Positions 44,290 through 51,965 of a stretch of DNA of 64,000 nucleotides are shown in pieces. The stretch comes from Paenibacillus pabuli NBRC 13638 (GTDB lineage: Bacteria > Bacillota > Bacilli > Paenibacillales > Paenibacillaceae). The translations under genes were made by a program, and so were the position numbers. The stretch's first letter is position 1, and every line of letters begins with the position of its first letter. The notes beneath the pieces are model-generated. The model saw only the letters and a program-made list of their open reading frames with translations. It made no database searches and was not told where the DNA came from. The stretch is taken from assembly GCF_001514495.1 (NCBI RefSeq), contig NZ_BCNM01000001.1:496001-560000 (forward strand), given 5' to 3'.

Positions 44290-46374
44290 TTATATGGAAC
44301 AGGCAATGCACTCTTCCATCGTTAGTTTGTTAGTTCTTGTGTAATACAAGGATTTCAACCCTTTATGAGCGGCATACAGGTAGCAGCGGGCCAAGTCTCG
44401 TGTGGATACATCACTGTTTACATGAAGAATCGTCGAGATTCCTTGGTCTACATGCGGCTGAATCTCCGCAATCAGATCAATCACTTTGAATTGATCCATC
44501 TGATACGCTGATTTGTAATAGAAGACGTTATCCTTTTGCAAATAGGGCATGGGATAATACGTGGTTGAATTGGCATATGTTCGTGTTTCAATTTGTTCTA
44601 CAATCGGCATTACACTGGACGTCGCGTTTTGAATATAAGAGATGCTTGCTGTTGGAGCAATAGCCATCCGATACGCGTGATAGAGGCCATTCTCCATCAC
44701 TTTATCCTTTAACTGACTCCAATCATCGGGAGATGGAATTTCAATTCTTTGGAACAATTCCTGGACTCTTGATGTGTTGGGACGGTAATCGGTAGTCAGA
44801 TAACGATCAAAATATACGCCAGTCGCATAATCAGACTTATCAAATCCATGGAACCGTTGCCCCGTTTGTTCTGCAATCTCCATGCTTTTCTCCAAAGAAT
44901 GATAATTCATGGTCATAAAGAAGGTCCGTACAAAATCTTTGGCTTCCAAACTTTCATAAGCAATCTTGTTTTTAGCTAAATAACCGTGTAGATTCATGGC
45001 ACCCAAGCCAACGGAATGCATTTCGGTATTGGCTTTGGCCACACCGGGAGCATTGGCGACATGCGTCATATCGCTGACGGAGGTCAGTGCGATCATTCCC
45101 TCGTGAACGGACTCTTTGATCTTGCCGCTCTCCATGACATTAACAATATTGAGGGAGGCCAGGTTGCAGCTGATATCTTTGCGGATAATGTCCGGTTGAC
45201 CGTAGTCTGTGATTTCAGAAGTCTCCTGAAGTTGGAAGATCTCTGTGCACAGGTTTGACATTTTGACTTGTCCTACGTTTTTCAAGGCGTGCGCTTGATT
45301 GGCATTGGTTTTATTCATGATGTAGGGATAGCCTGATTCAAGTTGAGTCATAGCTATTTTGGTTAGCATATCCCGTGCGCTCAACGATTTTTTCTTCTTC
45401 ACACGGTCGTCAGCCAGCAAGGTATCATACATTACGTCCAGATCCATATCATCCAGGTGTGTTCCATACGCCTTATAGACACTATAAGGTGCGAAGAGGT
45501 ATAGAGGCTCATTATCCTGTGCCAACTTATAAAAACGATTGGGAACAATAAGCCCGATAGAGAGCGTTTTTAGGCGGATTTTCTCGTCTGCATTAATTTT
45601 TTTGCTATCCAGTAATTCCATGACATCCCAACCAAAGATATTATAGTAAGCTGCTCCAGAACCTTTGCGTTGACCCATCTGATCGGCGTAGGAGAAGCCG
45701 TCTTCCAGCAGCTTGAGAACAGGAGTGATGCCTTTAGCGGCACCTTCAACACCTTTAATGACTTCACCACGAGCACGCAGCTTCGACAGATTGACCGCCA
45801 CTCCTCCGCCGATTTTGGATAACTGCATACAAGTGTTCAGTACATAGTTTATCGAATTCAGTGAATCATCCATTTCAAGCAGGAAGCAAGAGACCAGCTC
45901 ACCACGCCGACGTTTTCCCGCATTTAGAAATGTAGGGGTTGCGGGTTGAAGACGCTGCTCCATCATAGAACGGGACAGCAAACAAGCCGTGTCAAACTGT
46001 CCTTGAGCCAGATGAAGAGCTACGGCAGCTACCCGATCAGCATATTGCTCGAGATATGTTTTTCGGTCATATGTTCTCAATGCATAATCGGTATAGAACT
46101 TGGACGCCGCCATGTAGGATGGGAATTCATGCTGATAGCTGCGTGTAATTTCAAATACCATTCTAACTTCATCGGTTGTATAGGAAGCATAGAAATCTTC
46201 GTAATAATCCTGATCAATCATGAATTGGATCTGATCATCAATGCTGGCAAACTGCATGCTTTTATCCTCGACTTCTTTCATAAACGCCTCTACAGCCTCT
46301 TTGTCCTTATGTAACTGGAAAAAGCCATCAGAGTCGCGCGTTAGCAGCATGTTATTTAATTCAATATGACGCAA
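44290..46374 (-). CDS. nrdE: Class Ib ribonucleotide reductase, alpha subunit
   Basis: A 694-residue NrdE, full length for class Ib. It has PATPTFLNAGKRRRGELVSCF with an active-site Cys, CNLASLNIVNV, the finger-loop region near MHSVGLGAMNLHGYL and the C-terminal redox pair ECIACSI. The N-terminal ATP-cone of class Ia is absent, as expected. The start is a TTG at 46374 with an excellent AGGAGGTGA site 6 bases upstream, and it overlaps the end of nrdI by 14 bases. Confidence 0.95.
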   Translation of the reverse strand: MRHIELNNMLLTRDSDGFFQLHKDKEAVEAFMKEVEDKSMQFASIDDQIQFMIDQDYYEDFYASYTTDEVRMVFEITRSYQHEFPSYMAASKFYTDYALRTYDRKTYLEQYADRVAAVALHLAQGQFDTACLLSRSMMEQRLQPATPTFLNAGKRRRGELVSCFLLEMDDSLNSINYVLNTCMQLSKIGGGVAVNLSKLRARGEVIKGVEGAAKGITPVLKLLEDGFSYADQMGQRKGSGAAYYNIFGWDVMELLDSKKINADEKIRLKTLSIGLIVPNRFYKLAQDNEPLYLFAPYSVYKAYGTHLDDMDLDVMYDTLLADDRVKKKKSLSARDMLTKIAMTQLESGYPYIMNKTNANQAHALKNVGQVKMSNLCTEIFQLQETSEITDYGQPDIIRKDISCNLASLNIVNVMESGKIKESVHEGMIALTSVSDMTHVANAPGVAKANTEMHSVGLGAMNLHGYLAKNKIAYESLEAKDFVRTFFMTMNYHSLEKSMEIAEQTGQRFHGFDKSDYATGVYFDRYLTTDYRPNTSRVQELFQRIEIPSPDDWSQLKDKVMENGLYHAYRMAIAPTASISYIQNATSSVMPIVEQIETRTYANSTTYYPMPYLQKDNVFYYKSAYQMDQFKVIDLIAEIQPHVDQGISTILHVNSDVSTRDLARCYLYAAHKGLKSLYYTRTNKLTMEECIACSI

Positions 46375-46720
46375 GACGGCTCACCTCCTGTTCAAAATGC
46401 TCCACATCTTTTTTGGAACCAGATAATTCAAATTTACTAATAACCGGGACGTTATACGATGCAGATATCAAATCTGCACTTTTGGCAAAACGCTCACCCC
46501 AGTTACGGTTACCGCTTGCTGCCACGCCAATCAGGTATGCAGAGTTTTTTTGCAAAAAAGAAGACACCTTATCAGGTATCTGCCCAAAACCTGTTGTATA
46601 TGTCACAAGTACGTACGGTTCATCAATCGTCATTTGATTTTGAATCTGAACTGCCGGCAGTCGAAGCTTGGAAATAAATCTCTTCACATTCCCAGTGATG
46701 GAATCATACACAATTAGCAT
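46361..46720 (-). CDS. nrdI: Ribonucleotide reductase assembly flavodoxin
   Basis: A 119-residue NrdI flavodoxin, which supplies the oxidant that activates the dimanganese NrdF cofactor. The flavin-binding start is LIVYDSITGNVKRFISKL and the later loop is VTYTTGFGQIP and ASGNRNWG. ATG at 46720 is 9 bases after AAGGAGG; the ATG at 46726 is too close. First gene of the nrdIEF operon. Confidence 0.93.
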   Translation of the reverse strand: MLIVYDSITGNVKRFISKLRLPAVQIQNQMTIDEPYVLVTYTTGFGQIPDKVSSFLQKNSAYLIGVAASGNRNWGERFAKSADLISASYNVPVISKFELSGSKKDVEHFEQEVSRLASY

Positions 46721-46762
46721 GATCATTAACCTCCTTGACAAATGAAAGGTAATCGAAAACAA

Positions 46763-46778
46763 ACACTATATATAGATT
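46763..46778 (-). promoter_or_regulatory. NrdR box 1
   Basis: ACACTATATATAGATT closely fits the NrdR consensus acaCwATATaTwGtgt. It lies about 43 bases upstream of nrdI. Confidence 0.75.
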
Positions 46779-46793
46779 ATATTTTTAATTTTA

Positions 46794-46809
46794 TATCAAT
46801 ATATAGATT
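46794..46809 (-). promoter_or_regulatory. NrdR box 2
   Basis: TATCAATATATAGATT is a second NrdR-like site exactly 31 bases (three helix turns) from box 1, the usual spacing for cooperative NrdR binding on nrd promoters. Confidence 0.7.
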
Positions 46810-47109
46810 TGTCAAACGCTCATTGGGTACAATTCTGTGAAAAAACGGATGAATAGGCTATATTGCGAGGTTTATAAAATGGGGGGCTTAGTAGATATCC
46901 ATATTCTAAGGTGCGCAGTTTGGTGCATGAGGGAATAGTGATTTTATTGAGATTTTGAGGATTCTGAATTGTCATTTATTCTGCATATAACCGACAAGCA
47001 CCTCACAAATTGGACACAAAATTTCCTGCTCTATAGCCAGATTGAGCTATATGGAAGAAATTTGTTTTTATGTACACTATGAGCAGTGTGATTCATGAAG
47101 GAGGTTATA

Positions 47110-47253
47110 ATGCTGAACAAACAGACGCTATACGATACGTGGTGTAACCAGAACCAGGAGATGCACCTGCGGGAATTTAATGCTAACCGTCGACCCGAAG
47201 CACTGGTGTATAATCCATCCCCTGGTTGTCGGCTTGCAGCTTCACATGCGTAA
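47110..47253 (+). CDS. Small ORF upstream of and overlapping nosD
   Basis: A 47-codon open frame with a near-perfect AAGGAGG ribosome binding site at 47098-47104, 5 bases before its ATG, by far the best start signal in this operon. The peptide has two Cys and a basic centre (FNANRRPEALVY). Its stop (TAA at 47251) overlaps the nosD start at 47246, which has no good site of its own, so nosD translation is probably coupled to this ORF. No family recognised. It might be a leader peptide, or the true start of a longer protein joined by a frameshift. Confidence 0.6.
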   Translation: MLNKQTLYDTWCNQNQEMHLREFNANRRPEALVYNPSPGCRLAASHA

Positions 47254-48637
47254 TTATGAGGTAAGACCGCAAGCTCACCGTAACTTGATACATTGGTTTT
47301 CCCTTGGCGTGTTTCTTCTCATGGGGATATTGGCAATCTTGCTATCTTACCCGCTTGGCTCTGTAAACGCTGCTCCCGGAAACCAAGTCGCTATACCCCT
47401 CCAGCCCATCATTGATGGTTCTAGACCTGGAGAAGTGGTTGTGCTTGAGCACGGTATTTATTCTGGTCCCGTAAGTATAGACAAGAATATATCCATTCGA
47501 GGGGACTCGTCCGTGACAGTATTGAATACAGAAGCTGTATCCACGATTACCATTCGTTCCGATGGAGTGACTTTGCAGGGTTTCCGGATTCAACATCTAA
47601 CGAACGAACCCACTGCAGCGATTCAGGTTGAAGGAGATCGTGCAGAGATCACGGATTTGGATATTCAGAGTCAAAGTTTCGGAATTGTGCTGCGGGGTTC
47701 TGTCGATGGGCTCATACATAGCAATACCATTTCATGGGCTGGACCGGAGTCTGCCTCCAGTGGTCAAAAGGGGAACGGCATTGATCTGTACAATTCCCAT
47801 CGTAATCACATCGAAGACAACAAAATAAAAGGAATGCGCGATGGCATCTATCTGGAGAACAGTCGCAATCTTACGGTTAAGGCTAACACACTGTTACATA
47901 CCAGGTATGGCATTCATTGTATGTACATCGATGGTTCTTCTGTTGTGGACAATGTGGGGGAGAACAATAGTACCGGGGCCATGGTGATGGGCGTCAAGAA
48001 TACGGTTGTATCGGGAAATACCTTTCGTAAACAGAGCGAAAATGTGCACTCACAGGGGATTCTGTTGTATGACGTACAGCAATCCTCGATTTACAACAAT
48101 ATTGTGGAAGGCAATCGCGTGGGAATGAACATTGCCGAATCCTCAGGAAATGAAATTCGCGGCAATGCGGTACTACGGAATTTCATCGGCATTCAGCTTG
48201 TTCTTGCTGAGGATAACCAGTTTACCAAAAACCAATTTGTTTCGAATGTAATAGAAGCTTCAGCGATGGACAGCCGGAACAATAAGATGAAGGAAAATTA
48301 CTGGGATTCCTTTCAGGGCCTTGACCTGAACGATGATGGAATTAGTGAACTCTCCTATGGGATTAATCCATTTTATGAGCAAGTGGTCAATCGAAATTCG
48401 GCCTATCAGCTTTTCTTTCAATCTCCAGGCATGATCTTTATGAGCAACTTGTTTACGGAAGGCAAGGCAGAGTGGACAACCGACAGATCACCGTTAATAA
48501 ACATGGAAGCGGAATCACTGACGTCGAAAACAGATACACAAGCGATCAAAGAGACAACCGGGGTTTGGATCATCGGGTGCATTCTGCTGGGCATGGCTAC
48601 TTTTATTATGATCAATATGGGGGGATTACGAAAATGA
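47246..48637 (+). CDS. nosD: NosD-like periplasmic beta-helix protein
   Basis: A 463-residue NosD family protein. A signal segment (about 15-45) exports it; the middle is a right-handed beta-helix with CASH-type repeats (HSNTISWAG, NHIEDNKIKGMRDGIYLENS, GNTFRKQSENVHSQGILLYD and others), and a C-terminal helix (VWIIGCILLGMATFIMINMG) anchors it. NosD works with the NosFY ABC transporter in maturation of the copper site of nitrous oxide reductase. No nosZ is in this window. Its stop overlaps nosL (ATGA at 48634). Confidence 0.87.
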   Translation: MRNYEVRPQAHRNLIHWFSLGVFLLMGILAILLSYPLGSVNAAPGNQVAIPLQPIIDGSRPGEVVVLEHGIYSGPVSIDKNISIRGDSSVTVLNTEAVSTITIRSDGVTLQGFRIQHLTNEPTAAIQVEGDRAEITDLDIQSQSFGIVLRGSVDGLIHSNTISWAGPESASSGQKGNGIDLYNSHRNHIEDNKIKGMRDGIYLENSRNLTVKANTLLHTRYGIHCMYIDGSSVVDNVGENNSTGAMVMGVKNTVVSGNTFRKQSENVHSQGILLYDVQQSSIYNNIVEGNRVGMNIAESSGNEIRGNAVLRNFIGIQLVLAEDNQFTKNQFVSNVIEASAMDSRNNKMKENYWDSFQGLDLNDDGISELSYGINPFYEQVVNRNSAYQLFFQSPGMIFMSNLFTEGKAEWTTDRSPLINMEAESLTSKTDTQAIKETTGVWIIGCILLGMATFIMINMGGLRK

Positions 48638-49209
48638 AAATGAGAACACATTGGAAAACAGTTATGGTGCTTCTCTTTGGGGTACTGTTATTAACAGCAT
48701 GCGGAAAAAAATACGAGGCATTGCCTATTAATGAAGACGTGGATATTTGCGCCATTTGCAAAATGCAGGTGAAGGATGATGCCTATGCCACACAGCTTAC
48801 TACGAAAGACGGTAAAAATTACAAATTTGATGACATTGGTTGTATGCACCAGTGGAAAGAAGAAAACGGAACAGATAATATCGGGATGGATTTTGTTCGT
48901 GATTATAATGACAAGGAATGGATTGAGTACAGCAAAGCCACGTATGTATATGATGCTTCACTGCGTACACCCATGGCTTACGGCATCCTCAATTTCAAGG
49001 ATAAACCATCTGCCGAAGCTTTTGTTGCCGAACAGGGTGTGGGAACAATCATGACCGCTGAAGACCTCGCCTCCCACGACTGGAAACAAAACACGGAGAT
49101 GATGGATATGATGGGTGAGCACGGGCATTCCGAAGAGGGAATGGGTGAAGGCATGCATGATGAAACACATGGGGAAAGTGACTCAATGGAAGATGCAGGC
49201 CATAAGTAA
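48634..49209 (+). CDS. nosL: NosL-like copper chaperone lipoprotein
   Basis: A 191-residue lipoprotein (lipobox TAC, Cys23). The NosL core has DICAICKMQV (Cys39, Cys42, Met44), a copper(I)-binding motif, then FDDIGCMHQWK with another Cys-Met pair. It ends in a Met- and His-rich tail (DMMGEHGHSEEGMGEGMHDE and more) that should bind metal. NosL delivers copper to nitrous oxide reductase. The start at 48634 has GGGGGG 8 bases upstream; an open frame extends further upstream without such a site. Overlaps nosD and precedes nosY. Confidence 0.88.
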   Translation: MKMRTHWKTVMVLLFGVLLLTACGKKYEALPINEDVDICAICKMQVKDDAYATQLTTKDGKNYKFDDIGCMHQWKEENGTDNIGMDFVRDYNDKEWIEYSKATYVYDASLRTPMAYGILNFKDKPSAEAFVAEQGVGTIMTAEDLASHDWKQNTEMMDMMGEHGHSEEGMGEGMHDETHGESDSMEDAGHK

Positions 49210-49231
49210 TGACCAATGAAGCTGGTGATGC

Positions 49232-50056
49232 ATGATGGGAGATATGTTACAAGTCCTCCGACGAGAAATAAAAATGGGATTTCGCAACCCCTGGGCATAT
49301 TCATTTTTGATTCTTTTCTGCATATTTAGCCTGAGTTTGCTGATCATTAATGCTCAGAATTTTGTAGCAGGATACTCTGGCACTACAGGTTCCATGTTAA
49401 ATCTTATTCTTTATCTTTTGCCGCTGATGACCCTTTTTCTGGGCTCATTCTCGTTGACTTCCGAGAAGGAAGAAGGGGGCTGGCAGCTGATGTCCACATA
49501 CCCCATTGGCACGATGTCTTTTATTGTTGGCAAATATCTGGGTCTGTCGGTTGTATTAGTGACGATCATTTCATTTGGATATGGCCTGATGGGACTTCTT
49601 AGTGGGTGGGTGGACAGCCCTATAGATGTGATGACGTACCTTTTGTTTCTGGTATTCTCCTGCGGACTGGTACTGCTATTTCTCACTATTGCACTGTTCA
49701 TCGGTTCGTTATCCAAAAATCGGTGGCAAGCGTTAACGATATCCGTATCTGTTTGGTTTTTCGCTGTGATCGGATGGCCTACACTTCTCATCTCCGTGCT
49801 GGGACTCATGCCTTATCAGTGGGTAAAACCTTTACTTACCTTGCTAACTTTCATCAATCCGGCTGAGTTGGTACGTTTGTTTGTTGTGATCAAACTTGGC
49901 GGGGGCTCCATATTGGGACCTGAATATTATCAGTGGGTAGATTGGGTGCAGCCATCCAGCGGGAGCTGGATCTTTATGGGGATATGCCTGCTGTGGGTTG
50001 CATGTTCGATCATGGCAGTTTACGGGATCTGGGAAAGGGGGCGTTCCCATGGGTAA
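49232..50056 (+). CDS. nosY: NosY-like ABC transporter permease
   Basis: A 274-residue membrane protein with six helices (LLINAQ region, then several hydrophobic blocks), of the ABC-2 type permease class. It starts VLRREIKMGFRNPWAYSFLI, a typical NosY opening, and contains LGSFSLTSEKEEGGWQLM before the first periplasmic turn. It pairs with NosF; its stop overlaps the nosF start. In known systems the transporter serves sulfur or copper-site assembly of nitrous oxide reductase. Confidence 0.85.
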   Translation: MMGDMLQVLRREIKMGFRNPWAYSFLILFCIFSLSLLIINAQNFVAGYSGTTGSMLNLILYLLPLMTLFLGSFSLTSEKEEGGWQLMSTYPIGTMSFIVGKYLGLSVVLVTIISFGYGLMGLLSGWVDSPIDVMTYLLFLVFSCGLVLLFLTIALFIGSLSKNRWQALTISVSVWFFAVIGWPTLLISVLGLMPYQWVKPLLTLLTFINPAELVRLFVVIKLGGGSILGPEYYQWVDWVQPSSGSWIFMGICLLWVACSIMAVYGIWERGRSHG

Positions 50057-50762
50057 CGTGGAAGCGGAGATTGTTGGTCTGTGCAAATCCATAAAAAAAC
50101 AACAGGTCGTTGAAGATATATCCTTTCGTATTTCTTCTGGTCATGTGCTTGCCTTATGTGGGGGGAATGGGGCCGGAAAGAGCACTGTCCTGCGAATGAT
50201 CGCAGGTATTCTTCAACCTACATCAGGTGAGATCATTGTAAACAAGCTGCGCTGGTCCAAAGAACGAAAGCGCTATTCGGAACAGATCGGATATATGCCG
50301 GATGATTATCAGTTCAACCAGGGTCTGACTGCAGAGGAAGTGCTCCAGTTCTGGGCGGCGCTTAGGAAAGTGCCCAAAGAGCGAGTAACGGAAGTGCTAT
50401 CCCTGGTCGGCTTGGCCGAACAAAAAAATAAACGGGTCACGACCTTTTCCAAAGGCATGCGGCAGCGTGTGTTATTTGCCCAGGCTCTGCTTGCCAGGCC
50501 TCCGCTGCTGATCATGGATGAGCCAACGAATGGACTGGACCCTTTTTGGATGAAGGAGTTTGCAACTCTGATAAAACAGATCAAACAGGAGGGGCATATG
50601 GTCGTGTTCTCCACCCACCAGCTTGAGATCGCAGATGATGTTGCAGATCACGTTGTTTTTATGAACCAGGGACGTAATGTGGGAGATGGCTCTACAGAGG
50701 AGTTTCGTCAACAGTTCGGTTCGCTTCATGCTGCTTTTCATCATAGTCTTGGCTTAAAATGA
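50049..50762 (+). CDS. nosF: NosF-like ABC transporter ATPase
   Basis: A 237-residue ABC ATPase. Walker A is GGNGAGKST (about residues 38-46), the signature TFSKGMRQRV and Walker B LLIMDEPTNGLD, with the switch His in VFSTHQLEIADDVADHV. The ATG at 50049 follows AAGGGGGC and overlaps the nosY stop. Forms the energised unit with NosY. Confidence 0.9.
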   Translation: MGNVEAEIVGLCKSIKKQQVVEDISFRISSGHVLALCGGNGAGKSTVLRMIAGILQPTSGEIIVNKLRWSKERKRYSEQIGYMPDDYQFNQGLTAEEVLQFWAALRKVPKERVTEVLSLVGLAEQKNKRVTTFSKGMRQRVLFAQALLARPPLLIMDEPTNGLDPFWMKEFATLIKQIKQEGHMVVFSTHQLEIADDVADHVVFMNQGRNVGDGSTEEFRQQFGSLHAAFHHSLGLK

Positions 50763-51319
50763 AGGTGAATTTATTGAAAAAAAAGAGTTGGAAAATGAGA
50801 CGTTTGATTACAATCCTGATTGGAATGGCTGCTTTGCTGGCCGCTGGCTGGACGATTTACCAGGGGACTTCATCTTCCGAGACCCAAAGAATCGGTGCCA
50901 TTGAAACCGGTGCAATCGCTCCTGAATTCAATGCGGTTAATTCCGCCGGAGAACAGGTAAAGCTCTCTGATTATCGGGGCAAGGTCGTCATGATTAACTT
51001 TTGGGCTTCATGGTGTACTCCTTGTGTGAGGGAAATGCCGATGATTAATCGGATTGCCGAGACATATCAAAACGACGTGGAGACCCTGTTTGTCAATGTG
51101 GGGGAAGCGAAGGGAACGATACGTGAATTTATGGAGAAACAGCAATTCGATTTCCCTGTTATCATTGATGTGACCGGAAAAATCTCCGGTCTGTACCGCA
51201 TCACCGGGCTGCCAGCAACCATGATTGTGAATCAGGAAGGCATATTCAGCCACATTCTGCTTGGTGAGTTGACTGAGGATATTCCCTTGCAGCAATGGCT
51301 GGAGGAGACCGTACAGTAA
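50759..51319 (+). CDS. Membrane-anchored thioredoxin-like protein (ResA/TlpA type)
   Basis: A 186-residue protein with an N-terminal membrane anchor (about 14-34) and an extracytoplasmic thioredoxin fold. The active site is WCTPC (Cys86, Cys89) with cis-Pro in GLPATMIVN. ResA/TlpA relatives reduce cysteines of apocytochrome c or copper-binding proteins such as Sco and CcoG-type partners. The ATG overlaps the nosF stop; a TTG at 50774 behind AAGGTG is a rival start. Last gene of the nos-like operon, so probable substrate is the NosL/copper-site cysteines. Confidence 0.87.
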   Translation: MKVNLLKKKSWKMRRLITILIGMAALLAAGWTIYQGTSSSETQRIGAIETGAIAPEFNAVNSAGEQVKLSDYRGKVVMINFWASWCTPCVREMPMINRIAETYQNDVETLFVNVGEAKGTIREFMEKQQFDFPVIIDVTGKISGLYRITGLPATMIVNQEGIFSHILLGELTEDIPLQQWLEETVQ

Positions 51320-51384
51320 AGGAATTGAAGAATTAAAGGATCAATGCCCAACAGAGCTGCCGATTTGAAAGACTTAAGATTTAG

Positions 51385-51414
51385 AAGTCGCTCCCTTAAA
51401 AGCGGCTTTTTTTG
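51385..51414 (+). terminator. Intrinsic terminator after the nos-like operon
   Basis: AAGTCGCT pairs with AGCGGCTT (one G-T pair) around CCCTTAAA, followed by a T-rich run. It lies 65 bases after the thioredoxin gene stop. Confidence 0.75.
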
Positions 51415-51782
51415 TTTTGTTTGAAGGCTGCTATACGAATCCGAGCAAGCTCGAACGATTTTTTCCGAACATCGTGAACGCATAGTGAAAAAATGCAATA
51501 CCACGGTTGTGCCCAATGAATCAATAGCTCCTTTGGGTACTTTTTACGCTTTTCACCGAGTTGTCAGAAAGAGTTGATCCTTTCTTGAACATTTAGGGAC
51601 GAAGACGTGTCAGCGATTGAATTGCTAACTCACAAAGATATAATAATTTTAACTATTAGGTCCCGTTAAGTACTTTGGCCCTCCAATCTCAGTTAGAACA
51701 GGCTCGTCAACGTATGCTTAGTCAGTATCGAAGCGTAGCAGCACACAATGATGGTCTGGTAAAGCCTCCTTCGTCGCTTACT

Positions 51783-51800
51783 TTGTGAAAAAATTCTCTA
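51783..51800 (+). promoter_or_regulatory. Rex-like operator upstream of cydA
   Basis: TTGTGAAAAAATTCTCTA matches the Rex consensus TTGTGAA-N4-TTCACAA at 12 of 14 arm positions, the left arm being perfect. It lies 166 bases before cydA, similar to the long Rex-controlled leader of cydABCD in Bacillus subtilis, suggesting control by the NADH/NAD+ ratio. Confidence 0.5.
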
Positions 51801-51965
51801 TATACATACAACGATGGAGGAACACTTTATAGACAAATTCTGATCCAATCTCGTGGGGCACCTCTAAACCTGATATAGGACGTAGTTCAAAGGCTGACTG
51901 ACCTAATTATTAAAAGATTCAAACATGACGAAAATCGAACAGAATTTGAAAGGAGGCAGTAAACA

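Larger units (their letters stand above)
46721..47109. other. Divergent promoter region between nrdI and the nos-like operon
   Basis: This 389-base gap holds the two NrdR boxes (46763-46809), the nrdI promoter area and the leader of the nos-like operon. A short inverted repeat (TATAGC / GCTATA) lies near 47030-47053. I found no protein-coding stretch and no convincing Fnr, ResD or CsoR site by eye. Confidence 0.6.
51320..51965. other. Intergenic region between the nos-like operon and cydA
   Basis: This 646-base gap contains the nos terminator (51385-51414) and a Rex-like site (51783-51800). Between them, 51675-51788 reads as a coding-like frame (LEQARQRMLSQYRS and then LVKPPSSLTL) but has no start or ribosome binding site, so it may be a decayed small gene of the Spo0E phosphatase size; this is weak. 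The last 160 bases look like a cyd leader. Confidence 0.5.

Noticed and set aside
47110..51319. Nitrous oxide reductase nosZ in this operon
   Set aside because: No protein in the window has the NosZ propeller or cupredoxin CuA motif; only accessory proteins are present.
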